Shown in pieces: positions 16,067 to 23,852 of a stretch of 64,000 nt of DNA (positions within the stretch are counted from its first letter, which is position 1; each line of letters begins with the position of its first letter). The notes below the pieces were generated by a model. It made no database searches, was not told where the DNA came from, and worked only from the letters and a program-made list of their open reading frames with translations. The translations under genes and the position numbers were made by a program. The stretch covers positions 36,779 to 100,778 of the forward strand of contig SVTV01000005.1 of the NCBI GenBank assembly GCA_015063605.1, written 5' to 3'. Source of the stretch: Oscillospiraceae bacterium (GTDB lineage Bacteria; Bacillota; Clostridia; Oscillospirales; SIG627).

Positions 16067-17476
16067 TTACCGGTTCAGTGTCTCCATATATTCCTCGAGG
16101 CAGAGATCCGCTTCATACATTTTTGTTGCGTGATATCTTCCAACGTATCTGAAATGCCACGGCTCATAATGGATTCCCGTAATATCAAATTTCTCTGCTT
16201 TATATCTGAGAATAAATCCGAATTTATGAGCATTTTCAGCAAGCCATACGGCAACTTTCTCCTTTGCGAAAGCCTGGCTTGCCGCACCCAAGTTATGCAT
16301 ATCGCAGCAAAGACCCGATTGATGCTCGCTGGATCCGGGAGGCATGGTTCCGGTTACCTTTTTTATAGCTTCTTCACGAGAACATTTTTTTTCATTCATT
16401 GTGTTTGTAATAGCAGTTTCATATAGAGAACTCTGGTAGGAATAGCTTCTGTACGCACTTGTCACAGATACATCAGTGTAACCGTTGGCTCTCATTTCGA
16501 TAAAGAGCGCTTCAAGAGCCTTAGCCGCATATTCACGCAGTTTCTGCGTTGCTCTTCCGTCCTTGCGTGTATCCTTTACACCAACAAGATCGGAGGGGAC
16601 ATAATTCTTATCAAGCCTGTTATCTTTATTGACAAGGAACAGATATTCGTCCGTTAAAGGATTCATATATTCCTCATATGCACTCAAGTCGGAAATAAAC
16701 TTGGGAACGGGTATTTCCGCAGGGTCAAACGCCGTTCCGGGAACCGTTCCCGGAGTCGTGGGCACAACGGGATCAACGGTAATGGGAAGATCCGCAATGT
16801 GCTTCTTCAATTCGCCCGTAAGAGGAATGTTGTCGCTTCCTCCGCCGCCCTTTTGCTTATAGGACACTATATCCGCCGTTTTTCTTATGAAATACGCATC
16901 CTTATTATCATCGTAGGATACCAATACTCCCACAAGCTCATTTTCAATAAAGCTAAGCGGAACATAGACCTCGCCGTCCTCTACCTTTGCGGGAGCATCC
17001 ATATTAACATTTGCGCCGTTTACTATAACGAGATTGTTACCGTCGGTAAACGTTGCATATTCCTCAGCCTCGGTAAAGATATAGCAATGCTTTGTGGCAG
17101 AGCCCGTTACCGTAAACTTAGCAAAGGGAGATATCGCCGAATACTTGATATAGATTATCGGCTCATTATCGGTAGTATTTATCTGAGTGATGGTGTAATT
17201 GTTGTACTTTCCGTTCCTGTACCCTTCCGTTCCCGGTGCGTGGACCTCCACCTTAACGGTGACGTTTTCCTCCTTTTCGCTCGGCGGAAAGGGATTTATT
17301 CCCGAGATGAAGAGATATATTCCGGCCACAAGAGCATAAAAGAGCACAAATGCAACTGCATATATTATTATCTTCAGTCTGAAAAGCCTTCTTTTCTCAG
17401 CCTTTTGCTCCGGTGTGAGCACTCTTTTCCTTTTCACTGTCTTCTTTTTTACATGAGTTTCGGTATTGTTTCCCAT
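16067..17476 (-). CDS. Membrane-anchored VanY-type D-alanyl-D-alanine carboxypeptidase
   Basis: 469 residues. A basic cytoplasmic tail (1-33) precedes one transmembrane helix (34-57). A beta-rich region at about 90-205 resembles copper-amine-oxidase-like N1 wall-associated domains (V-Y-V-P-L-S-F-I-E-N at about 170). A Pro/Thr-rich linker leads to the VanY domain at about 270-460. Its signatures are V-T-S-A-Y-R-S-Y, S-S-E-H-Q-S-G-L-C-C-D with the zinc His and Asp, and G-I-H-Y-E-P-W-H-F-R at 434-443 with catalytic E438 and zinc ligand H441. It would trim the terminal D-Ala from peptidoglycan stem peptides outside the membrane. No VanRS-type regulators are adjacent, so housekeeping wall remodelling is likelier than glycopeptide resistance. 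Confidence 0.92.
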   Translation of the reverse strand: MGNNTETHVKKKTVKRKRVLTPEQKAEKRRLFRLKIIIYAVAFVLFYALVAGIYLFISGINPFPPSEKEENVTVKVEVHAPGTEGYRNGKYNNYTITQINTTDNEPIIYIKYSAISPFAKFTVTGSATKHCYIFTEAEEYATFTDGNNLVIVNGANVNMDAPAKVEDGEVYVPLSFIENELVGVLVSYDDNKDAYFIRKTADIVSYKQKGGGGSDNIPLTGELKKHIADLPITVDPVVPTTPGTVPGTAFDPAEIPVPKFISDLSAYEEYMNPLTDEYLFLVNKDNRLDKNYVPSDLVGVKDTRKDGRATQKLREYAAKALEALFIEMRANGYTDVSVTSAYRSYSYQSSLYETAITNTMNEKKCSREEAIKKVTGTMPPGSSEHQSGLCCDMHNLGAASQAFAKEKVAVWLAENAHKFGFILRYKAEKFDITGIHYEPWHFRYVGRYHATKMYEADLCLEEYMETLNR

Positions 17477-17507
17477 ATCCTATGGTAATTCCTTTCTGTC
17501 TCACATT

Positions 17508-18245
17508 TTACATCGAAGGGCTGTTTCCCGCAGCCGCAAAGCCGTCGGCGATCTCCTTCATAAGAGCCTCGGGATCGTCAAACAAGCCTCCGTACACTAC
17601 GTGTGCAAGCTCGTCAAAATATTTTATCTTCATTCCCTCGTCTGCCTTAGTAAAGTCAACTCTTACATCCTTTGTCACAAATTCAAAGTGATATCCGTCG
17701 TTTATCATCTTAACGATGATACCGTCTATGACCTGATCTCTCGGCAGAAGCTCAGTTCCTTCAAGAGATGAGGTAAGAATGTACGCTTGATACACCGTAT
17801 AAACGGACGACACAAATTTACTCAGATCGAGATATCTGAATCTTACGTCAGCATGGGAATCTCCGTGCTTGACTATTTCGTGAGTTACGTACGATGCGGC
17901 GTACCTTAAAAACATACTTGTTCCCGGAAGCTCCTCCGTTATGTAAGTATACGCCTCAAAAGCCGTATCGTCAAGTCCCCAATAGAAAACTTCATCTGTT
18001 TTTATTGAGGAAAGGTCGAGAATTTCCTCTATTCTATCGGAATCAAGCTCATTTATTGCTTTCACAAGCTCCGAAACCGCTCTTTTTTCATTTGGCTGTG
18101 TACCGAATATATTGTAAATAACTACCCCCGTTACGACAAGAAGCGCCGCACATAAAAATGCGGCTCCTCTTATTAAATATGTCCTATTTACAGCGTGCTT
18201 TTTCGAAGGGGCATCCGCAGCACGCTTATTCTTTTTATTTTTCAT
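17508..18245 (-). CDS. Uncharacterised single-pass membrane protein downstream of rnfB
   Basis: 245 residues: a Lys-rich N-terminus (1-20), one transmembrane helix at about 25-46, then a soluble extracytoplasmic domain with mixed helix and strand content. I recognise no domain. The A-V-S-E-L-V-K-A-I-N-E-L-D segment after the membrane resembles the start of DUF4878/NTF2-like lipoprotein domains, but this is weak. The gene starts inside the last codons of rnfB (11-bp overlap, AAGGAT as ribosome site), so it is translated with the Rnf operon. It is followed after 31 nt by the VanY-type gene. Confidence 0.75.
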   Translation of the reverse strand: MKNKKNKRAADAPSKKHAVNRTYLIRGAAFLCAALLVVTGVVIYNIFGTQPNEKRAVSELVKAINELDSDRIEEILDLSSIKTDEVFYWGLDDTAFEAYTYITEELPGTSMFLRYAASYVTHEIVKHGDSHADVRFRYLDLSKFVSSVYTVYQAYILTSSLEGTELLPRDQVIDGIIVKMINDGYHFEFVTKDVRVDFTKADEGMKIKYFDELAHVVYGGLFDDPEALMKEIADGFAAAGNSPSM

Positions 18246-19161
18246 TTTTATCCTTATTCTGATGATTTTCGTCCTGATTCATTATGGAAGAAACGCCTCT
18301 GTCGGGATGGAGATCGGACATCTCACGAACGATTCCGTCGCTCTTCTGGGATACGTTTGACCAGATGATCTTTCTCGGGCAAGCACTCTCGCATTTGCCG
18401 CATCCTATACAGAGAGAATAGTCGATATTCGCATTGTTGTTATCAACGGTTATGGCACCTGTGGGACAAGCCTTCTGACAGAGCTTACATCCGATACAGC
18501 CTACCTCACAGTAGCTCTTTGTTGCCGCACCCTTATCAACTGAGGCACATCCTATCCAATACTTTGCATCGTAAGGTATAAGCTTGATTATCTGTTTTGG
18601 ACAAGCCTTAACACACATGCCGCAGGCGTGGCATTTTGCATAATCCACCGCCGCAACGCCGTTTATAATGTGGATCGCATCGAATTTGCAAGCCTCTACA
18701 CAGCTTCCGAGACCGACACATCCGTAAGGACACATCTTATGACCGCCCGCCAGACGCACGGCGGCATTGCAGTCCTGCAATCCTTCATATATGTATTTTA
18801 CCTTTGCAAGCTCGTTTGTACCGCTGCACATTACCTGCGCTCTGTACCGCACGGGTCTCTCGGGATCACCTTCATGATCCTCGCTGATGCTTCCCGTGAT
18901 GATACCTATTTCCTTTATAATATCAGCAGAAGCAACGGGACAGCTGTCGTACTTCGCACTTCCCTTCGCAATGGCATCCGCAAGAGCTCCGCATCCGCTG
19001 AAGCCGCATCCGCCGCAATTGGCACCGGGGAGTATTTCCTTTATCTGCTCCGCCATAGGGTCGGATTTAACCTCGAAAAGCTTACCGCAAACGGAGAGGA
19101 TAAGTCCCAAAGCACCGCCCAATACAACGAACCACAGAAGTGCCCATAAAATCGTTTCCAT
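18235..19161 (-). CDS. rnfB: Rnf complex subunit RnfB (iron-sulfur subunit)
   Basis: 308 residues. An N-terminal membrane helix (about 5-25) is followed by the four-Cys cluster motif G-A-N-C-G-G-C-G-F-S-G-C-G (about 47-59) with a later Cys at about 74 (D-S-C-P-V). Further on come ferredoxin-type motifs: C-H-A-C-G-M-C-V-K-A-C-P, C-I-G-C-K-L-C-Q-K-A-C-P and C-I-G-C-G-K-C-E-S-A-C-P. RnfB takes electrons from reduced ferredoxin and passes them into the membrane complex. It is the last rnf gene, 18 nt after rnfA, and overlaps the next membrane-protein gene. Confidence 0.97.
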   Translation of the reverse strand: METILWALLWFVVLGGALGLILSVCGKLFEVKSDPMAEQIKEILPGANCGGCGFSGCGALADAIAKGSAKYDSCPVASADIIKEIGIITGSISEDHEGDPERPVRYRAQVMCSGTNELAKVKYIYEGLQDCNAAVRLAGGHKMCPYGCVGLGSCVEACKFDAIHIINGVAAVDYAKCHACGMCVKACPKQIIKLIPYDAKYWIGCASVDKGAATKSYCEVGCIGCKLCQKACPTGAITVDNNNANIDYSLCIGCGKCESACPRKIIWSNVSQKSDGIVREMSDLHPDRGVSSIMNQDENHQNKDKNEK

Positions 19162-19179
19162 ATATCGTATCCTTTCTCC

Positions 19180-19767
19180 TTACGCCAATGATATTCCCGA
19201 AAATCCCATAAAAGCAAGAACTATAAGTCCTGCGCTTATAAGCGCGATCGGAAGACCTCGGAAGGGTGCGGGAGGTGTGGTGAATTTCAATCTTTCTCTG
19301 ACACCCGCAAATATAAGTATCGCCATCATGAAGCCGACAGCCGAGGAAAACCCGTAAACCACGGATTTAATAAAGGAGTAATCGTTCTGTATATTGAGAA
19401 GAGCTACTCCGAGAACGGCGCAGTTTGTGGTGATGAGGGGAAGATATATTCCCAATGACTGATAAAGAGCCGGAATGAATCTTTTCAGAAACATTTCAAT
19501 GATCTGGACCAAGGCGGCTATTATCAAAATGAAAGCAACCGTTTTCAAAAATTCAAGTCCTGCGGGAACAAGTATTCCATGATACACCAGCCATGTAGCG
19601 GCAGAGGAAAGCGTTATTACAAAGGTAACGGATAATCCCATGCCGAGAGCCGTTACGGGCTTTTCGCTTACACCGAGAAAAGGACATGTTCCCAGAAACT
19701 GTGAGAACACTATATTCTCGATGAATATTGCAGAAAACATCAGCAAAAGCAGTTCTTTTATATCCAT
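19180..19767 (-). CDS. rnfA: Rnf complex subunit RnfA (membrane subunit)
   Basis: 195 residues with six hydrophobic helices. Family motifs include E-N-I-V-F-S-Q-F-L-G-T-C-P-F-L-G-V-S (about 17-34) and T-N-C-A-V-L-G-V-A (about 113-121). The conserved cysteines in these half-repeats bind the intramembrane [2Fe-2S] cluster shared with RnfE. It is homologous to NqrE/RsxA. The translation start is peculiar: the AAAGGA ribosome site lies 33 nt upstream and is separated from the ATG by a hairpin (see 19768-19806). Confidence 0.97.
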   Translation of the reverse strand: MDIKELLLLMFSAIFIENIVFSQFLGTCPFLGVSEKPVTALGMGLSVTFVITLSSAATWLVYHGILVPAGLEFLKTVAFILIIAALVQIIEMFLKRFIPALYQSLGIYLPLITTNCAVLGVALLNIQNDYSFIKSVVYGFSSAVGFMMAILIFAGVRERLKFTTPPAPFRGLPIALISAGLIVLAFMGFSGISLA

Positions 19768-19806
19768 ATGTATGTCACAGCCTTCAAGCCGATGAAGGCT
19801 TCCTTT
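19768..19806 (-). promoter_or_regulatory. Ribosome site separated from the rnfA start by a hairpin
   Basis: Reading the minus strand: AAAGGA (19801-19806), then directly a 7-bp hairpin (AGCCTTC/GAAGGCT, 19779-19800), then 11 nt, then ATG. Folding the hairpin brings the ribosome site to a normal distance. The same arrangement precedes rnfD, with the identical block CCGAAAGAAAGGAAGC and the same 11-nt remainder. Confidence 0.65.
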
Positions 19807-19856
19807 CTTTCGGAGTCTGGACCGTGCCGATCAGGGCAGATATGCTCACTTTTCGG

Positions 19857-20627
19857 TCATTTCTCTTTGTTTTTGTTGAATACCGAGCAGACTGCGATAA
19901 TCAATCCGAGAGTCATAAACGCTCCCGCGGGAGTTATAAAGAGAAGTGTGGGAACGTATCCCGAGGGCATTATATGAAGACCCAAGAGAGTACCGTTTCC
20001 GAGTATCTCTCTGACACCGCCCATAAGAGCGAGAGCGAGAGTAAATCCCAATCCCATAAAAAGACCGTCAGCCGCAGAGGGGAGAACGGAATTTCTCGAT
20101 GCGAATGATTCCGCACGTGCCAATATAACACAGTTAACAACTATAAGCGGAATAAAAATGCCGAGAGATTTGTTGAGCTCATGAAAATAAGCCTTCATTA
20201 TAAACTCAACTACAGTTACAAAGGACGATATTATAACTATATATGAAGCTATTCTTATCTGACGGGGTATCACCCTTCTGACAAGAGAGATGAAGATGTT
20301 CGAAAAAATGAGAACCACGGTCGTACAAAGACCGAGCGCAATACCATTAAGAAGAGATGTGGTGACCGCCAGAGTAGAACACATACCGAGAAGCTGAACG
20401 AGAGTGGGATTCTTTTTCCAGAGACCGTCTTTCATGATCTCAAGATAATCGACCTTCTCCTTTTCACGCTTTTTCTTTTCGGAAAGGCTTTCTTTGTTAT
20501 TGTCCGATCCATTGTCCGCTTCGTTCACGGGTACACTTTCGGGCTCACGCTCCGAAATTTCGGGGGGAACGGACTCTGCCGCCGATACCTCTTCCGCAGC
20601 AACTTTATTTTCAAGTTCCTGAGCCAT
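19857..20627 (-). CDS. rnfE: Rnf complex subunit RnfE (membrane subunit)
   Basis: 256 residues. The first 55 or so are an unusual acidic extension rich in Glu, Ser and Pro (E-P-E-S-V-P-V-N-E-A-D-N) ending in a Lys-rich patch. The normal RnfE core starts at about 63 with G-L-W-K-K-N-P-T-L-V-Q-L-L-G-M-C. The second cysteine half-motif is V-N-C-V-I-L-A-R-A-E. Six hydrophobic helices are visible. It partners RnfA around the membrane [2Fe-2S] cluster. A GAAAGGAGG site lies just upstream of the ATG, 2 nt from the rnfG stop. The N-terminal extension is absent from typical RnfE/NqrD proteins of about 200 residues. Confidence 0.95.
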   Translation of the reverse strand: MAQELENKVAAEEVSAAESVPPEISEREPESVPVNEADNGSDNNKESLSEKKKREKEKVDYLEIMKDGLWKKNPTLVQLLGMCSTLAVTTSLLNGIALGLCTTVVLIFSNIFISLVRRVIPRQIRIASYIVIISSFVTVVEFIMKAYFHELNKSLGIFIPLIVVNCVILARAESFASRNSVLPSAADGLFMGLGFTLALALMGGVREILGNGTLLGLHIMPSGYVPTLLFITPAGAFMTLGLIIAVCSVFNKNKEK

Positions 20628-20629
20628 TA

Positions 20630-21211
20630 TCAGTTTCCTCCTTTCGGTTCACCGTTACCGTACAATACCCCGCAAGCCTCGACGGCGCTTTTAACGCCGG
20701 ACAGGAAAGCCTTGGAGCTTTTTGTCGCACCGGAAATAGCCTCAACGCCGTTTCCGAATGCAATATCGGTACTCATACCGATATAAGTATCGAGGTATGA
20801 AGGATTATTCACCTTCGTACCGATGCCTGCGGTTTCCGACATGGAGGTTATGACCGTCTTTATGACCTTGAGATCGACAGAAACTCCTACAACCGTATTT
20901 ATTTCCGCCTTGAAGCCCATGGGAGCAACGGTCGCCGCATAACCGAGAAGGTTATTCTCTGAATCATATACTCTTGCTACCGTAAGGCAATCCTTATGGA
21001 GCATCTTTACGGTTTCGTGAGAAGCATATTCGGGGAATATATCCATTATCGCACGGCTTTCCTCCGCAAGTGCATTCTCGCTTATCTTTTCTTTCGTTAT
21101 AACGTATACAGCCGCAAGAAGAGAGGCACATATACCGCATATTATGAGAAGTATCACTGCCGGCTTGAGAAGCTCCCACGGCGATATCTTTTCTGTTTTA
21201 GTATTATTCAA
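20630..21211 (-). CDS. rnfG: Rnf complex subunit RnfG (covalent FMN subunit)
   Basis: 193 residues from a TTG start, one transmembrane helix at about 17-38 and an FMN-binding domain. The flavinylation motif S-G-A-T is at 160-163 (T163 carries FMN after ApbE action in this family). An in-frame GTG at 21220 overlaps the AGGAGGTG ribosome site, so the TTG seven bases after that site is the better start. The ribosome site sits in the loop of a small palindrome (AATAGG...CCTATT). No apbE is in the window. Confidence 0.93.
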   Translation of the reverse strand: MNNTKTEKISPWELLKPAVILLIICGICASLLAAVYVITKEKISENALAEESRAIMDIFPEYASHETVKMLHKDCLTVARVYDSENNLLGYAATVAPMGFKAEINTVVGVSVDLKVIKTVITSMSETAGIGTKVNNPSYLDTYIGMSTDIAFGNGVEAISGATKSSKAFLSGVKSAVEACGVLYGNGEPKGGN

Positions 21212-21223
21212 TAGGTGCACCTC

Positions 21224-22210
21224 CTATTTCTTTTTAGGCTCGCCGCCAAAACGTACGGGCTTTGTATATCTGTCAAGATACCATACAAGAAGATTCATCG
21301 TAAGAATCGCAAAGGATACTCCCTCGGGATATCCGCCGAAATAACGAATGAATACCGTAAGAAGACCGCATCCCGCACCGTATATCAATCTTCCGTTGGG
21401 AGTTGCGGGAGAGGTGACGTAATCCGTTGCCATAAAGAACGCTCCGAGAGCGAGACAGCCCGATGCAAGCTCCGCAAGCATAAAATCTATAGGCTGGGAG
21501 GAGCCGGGGAAAAAGTATGTGACAGCCGCAACGGTAAGTATGTACGCCGCAGGTATCTGCCAAGATATGACCCGTCTGACAAGAAGGTATATACCGCCCA
21601 CCAAAAGGAGAAGCGCAGATATCTCGCCTATGCATCCCGCTTTATTTCCCACGAAAAGCTCCCATACGGGTTCGTCGGGAATAATACCGTTCTTGAGCTG
21701 GGACAAGGGAGTTGCGGATGCAACCGCTTCTATTTCCGAGCCGTCAACAACTATGCTGAGGGGAGAAACATATGAAAAGGGTGCCGTGAAGGCTGACATT
21801 TCGGAAGGGTACGATACGAAAAGGAATATACGCGCACTTATTGCGGGATTTACTATATTCTTTCCGATACCTCCGAACAGCTGTTTTACTACTATTATTG
21901 CAAAAAAGTCGCCTATAAGAACCATCCATAGCGGTATAGTTACGGGAAGACAAAATGCAAGAAGAACACCCGTTACCGCCGCAGAAAGATCGAGGACGGT
22001 CACAGGCTTTTTCATCAGATACTGGAAGCCCGCCTCCAAAAAAACACACGCCGCCATGGAAACGACGGTCACTGTCAGCGCTCTGAAGCCGAACACATAT
22101 ATACTCCAGACGAGAGCAGGCACCAATGCAATGAGAACATCCGCCATAATTACTCTGGTGGAATCCTCATGCTTTATATGGGGAGAAGGTGAAACACGTA
22201 GAAGTGCCAT
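21224..22210 (-). CDS. rnfD: Rnf complex subunit RnfD (membrane FMN subunit)
   Basis: About 328 residues starting M-A-L-L-R-V-S-P-S-P-H-I, which matches RnfD N-termini; the open frame continues upstream but the extension is not RnfD-like. About nine or ten hydrophobic helices are present, with G-K-N-I-V-N-P-A at about 116-123. The region equivalent to the covalent FMN site reads A-S-A-T-P-L (164-169) instead of the common S-G-A-T. RnfD is the NqrB homologue and forms part of the ion path. It is 12 nt from rnfG. The start is preceded by an odd ribosome-site/hairpin arrangement (22211-22247). Confidence 0.95.
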   Translation of the reverse strand: MALLRVSPSPHIKHEDSTRVIMADVLIALVPALVWSIYVFGFRALTVTVVSMAACVFLEAGFQYLMKKPVTVLDLSAAVTGVLLAFCLPVTIPLWMVLIGDFFAIIVVKQLFGGIGKNIVNPAISARIFLFVSYPSEMSAFTAPFSYVSPLSIVVDGSEIEAVASATPLSQLKNGIIPDEPVWELFVGNKAGCIGEISALLLLVGGIYLLVRRVISWQIPAAYILTVAAVTYFFPGSSQPIDFMLAELASGCLALGAFFMATDYVTSPATPNGRLIYGAGCGLLTVFIRYFGGYPEGVSFAILTMNLLVWYLDRYTKPVRFGGEPKKK

Positions 22211-22247
22211 ATATGATCTTTGCTTTCGCTTTGCGAAAGCTTCCTTT
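22211..22247 (-). promoter_or_regulatory. Ribosome site separated from the rnfD start by a hairpin
   Basis: Minus strand: AAAGGAA (22241-22247), immediately a perfect 8-bp hairpin GCTTTCGC-AAA-GCGAAAGC (22222-22240), then 11 nt to the ATG. The rnfC-rnfD gap (22211-22355) also contains a CACCTG-T-CAGGTG palindrome and a GAAAGAT/ATCTTTC hairpin just after the rnfC stop. Confidence 0.65.
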
Positions 22248-22355
22248 CTTTCGGAATTGCGGCAGGTTTTGCAAAGCAGGATCGACACCTGTCAGGTGAC
22301 GAAAGCCGCAAAACGCATTTGAAAGATCTATCTTTCAACCACAATTCGTTATAAC

Positions 22356-23660
22356 TTATTTTTTCTGCTGAAGATTGCCTTTAGCAATTCTGATATGCTG
22401 TATTATGGGTACATTTCCAAGGCACACAAAGGTACAGCTTCCGCATTCGACACAGCTTCTTATACCGAAGGTGTCACAGCTTTCGTAATCGCCTATCTTG
22501 GAATAAGCTGCAAAATAGCAGGGCATCAGATGCATGGGACATGCGGCAACGCATTTTCCGCAATGGATGCAGTTTGGTATCTCACGGTGTATTGTATCCC
22601 TGGAAAGAGCAAGAACGCCTGCAGTTCCCTTTATAACGGGAGCATATTCATCCCACTGTGCGGCACCCATCATGGGACCTCCGCTTATAAGTCTGTCGGG
22701 AGTTCTGGAATACCCTCCGCAGTAATTTATCAGATCCATGAAGGGAGTACCGATGGGAACGAGAAGATTTCCGGGATTCTCAACGCAATCTCCGTCCACC
22801 GTAACGACTCTGTCTGTAACGGGAGTCCCGTAAGAAAGAGCATGGTATACGGCGGAGCAGGTCTCGGCATTGAACACAACATATCCGAGATCGGCAGGAA
22901 GCTTGCCTGCGGGAAGCTCTCTTTTTTCAAGAGCGTATATAAGCTGTCTTTCATCACCCTGAGGATATTTGGTCTTCAGGACCTTGAGGGAAAGAAGATT
23001 ATCGTCCTTAAGCTCCTTTTTCAAAAGCTCTATCGCATTGGGCTTATTGTCCTCTATGGCGATAAACCCCTTCTTTATGCCGATAGCCTTCATGAGTATC
23101 TTAGCGCCGAAAATAACTTCCTTGGAATGCTCTATGAGAAGTCTGTAATTGGCGGTAAGATAAGGCTCGCACTCGGCACAGTTTACTATAAGCTTGTCAG
23201 CCTTTCCCATTGCGGATCTTATCTTGGCATGGGTGGGGAATGTTGCGCCTCCCATTCCGACGATACCCGCACGGTATACGGCGTCGATTATCTCATCTGT
23301 GCTTATTTCCGATATTCTTTCAGCCTTCATGCCTTCGGTCTCAAAAACGGTGTGGTTGAAATCGTTTTCAATAACAACGTATTCGTCACGTCTTCCGTTG
23401 GCGTTTACAGCCGATTCTATCTTCGTCACCTTTCCCGATATGCTCGCATGAACGGGAGCGGAAAGTCCGTTTTTATTCTCTCCGATAAGCTCCCCCTTGG
23501 CAACCGTCTGTCCTATCTTCACGGTGGGGATGCAAGGCAAGCCGATGTGCTGTGACATGGGTATCCTTACGTATATAGGATCCGTTGGAACGGTTATCGG
23601 GCAATTTTCGGTATTTTTATTTTCCGGAGGATGTATTCCTCCTTTGAAAGTCAATGCCAT
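22356..23660 (-). CDS. rnfC: Rnf complex subunit RnfC (NADH-binding peripheral subunit)
   Basis: 434 residues. The N-terminal domain has a biotinyl/lipoyl-like fold (H-A-S-I-S-G-K-V at about 70-77). The FMN/NADH domain shows the G-M-G-G-A-T-F-P-T-H-A-K glycine-rich motif at about 137-148. Two C-terminal ferredoxin-type cysteine clusters read C-I-H-C-G-K-C-V-A-A-C-P and C-V-E-C-G-S-C-T-F-V-C. RnfC exchanges electrons with NAD+. It is the first gene of the operon and is preceded by a consensus-like promoter. Confidence 0.97.
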   Translation of the reverse strand: MALTFKGGIHPPENKNTENCPITVPTDPIYVRIPMSQHIGLPCIPTVKIGQTVAKGELIGENKNGLSAPVHASISGKVTKIESAVNANGRRDEYVVIENDFNHTVFETEGMKAERISEISTDEIIDAVYRAGIVGMGGATFPTHAKIRSAMGKADKLIVNCAECEPYLTANYRLLIEHSKEVIFGAKILMKAIGIKKGFIAIEDNKPNAIELLKKELKDDNLLSLKVLKTKYPQGDERQLIYALEKRELPAGKLPADLGYVVFNAETCSAVYHALSYGTPVTDRVVTVDGDCVENPGNLLVPIGTPFMDLINYCGGYSRTPDRLISGGPMMGAAQWDEYAPVIKGTAGVLALSRDTIHREIPNCIHCGKCVAACPMHLMPCYFAAYSKIGDYESCDTFGIRSCVECGSCTFVCLGNVPIIQHIRIAKGNLQQKK

Positions 23661-23722
23661 TTATCGTAACCTTTCGAGAAATTGTTTCATTAGGTATGAA
23701 GGGATGATCCTTCACGATGTTT

Positions 23723-23751
23723 ATTATACAACTTTTTAACGTTTTTTTCAA
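23723..23751 (-). promoter_or_regulatory. Promoter of the rnf operon
   Basis: Minus strand TTGAAA (23746-23751), a 17-nt spacer and TATAAT (23723-23728), about 60 nt before the rnfC ATG. A small GAAGG/CCTTC hairpin lies in the leader. Confidence 0.7.
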
Positions 23752-23814
23752 TAGAATTATATCACTTTTTTCGCAAAAACACAGAAAAATTCATCGTTTT
23801 TAATGTGAAAAAAT

Positions 23815-23849
23815 TCACAAGCTCCGCCGTATATACCACAGCGGAGCTT
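23815..23849 (-). terminator. Terminator of the marR-ABC exporter operon
   Basis: Minus strand AAGCTCCGC (23841-23849) pairs with GCGGAGCTT (23819-23827); T-rich sequence follows. Confidence 0.75.
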
Positions 23850-23852
23850 AAT

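Noticed and set aside
22211..22288. N-terminal extension of RnfD from a GTG at 22288
   Set aside because: The added residues are not RnfD-like and contain the hairpin; the family N-terminus begins at 22210.
22395..23555. Plus-strand open frame of 386 codons opposite rnfC
   Set aside because: It lies wholly within rnfC, which is a clear family member; no ribosome site and no recognisable motif.
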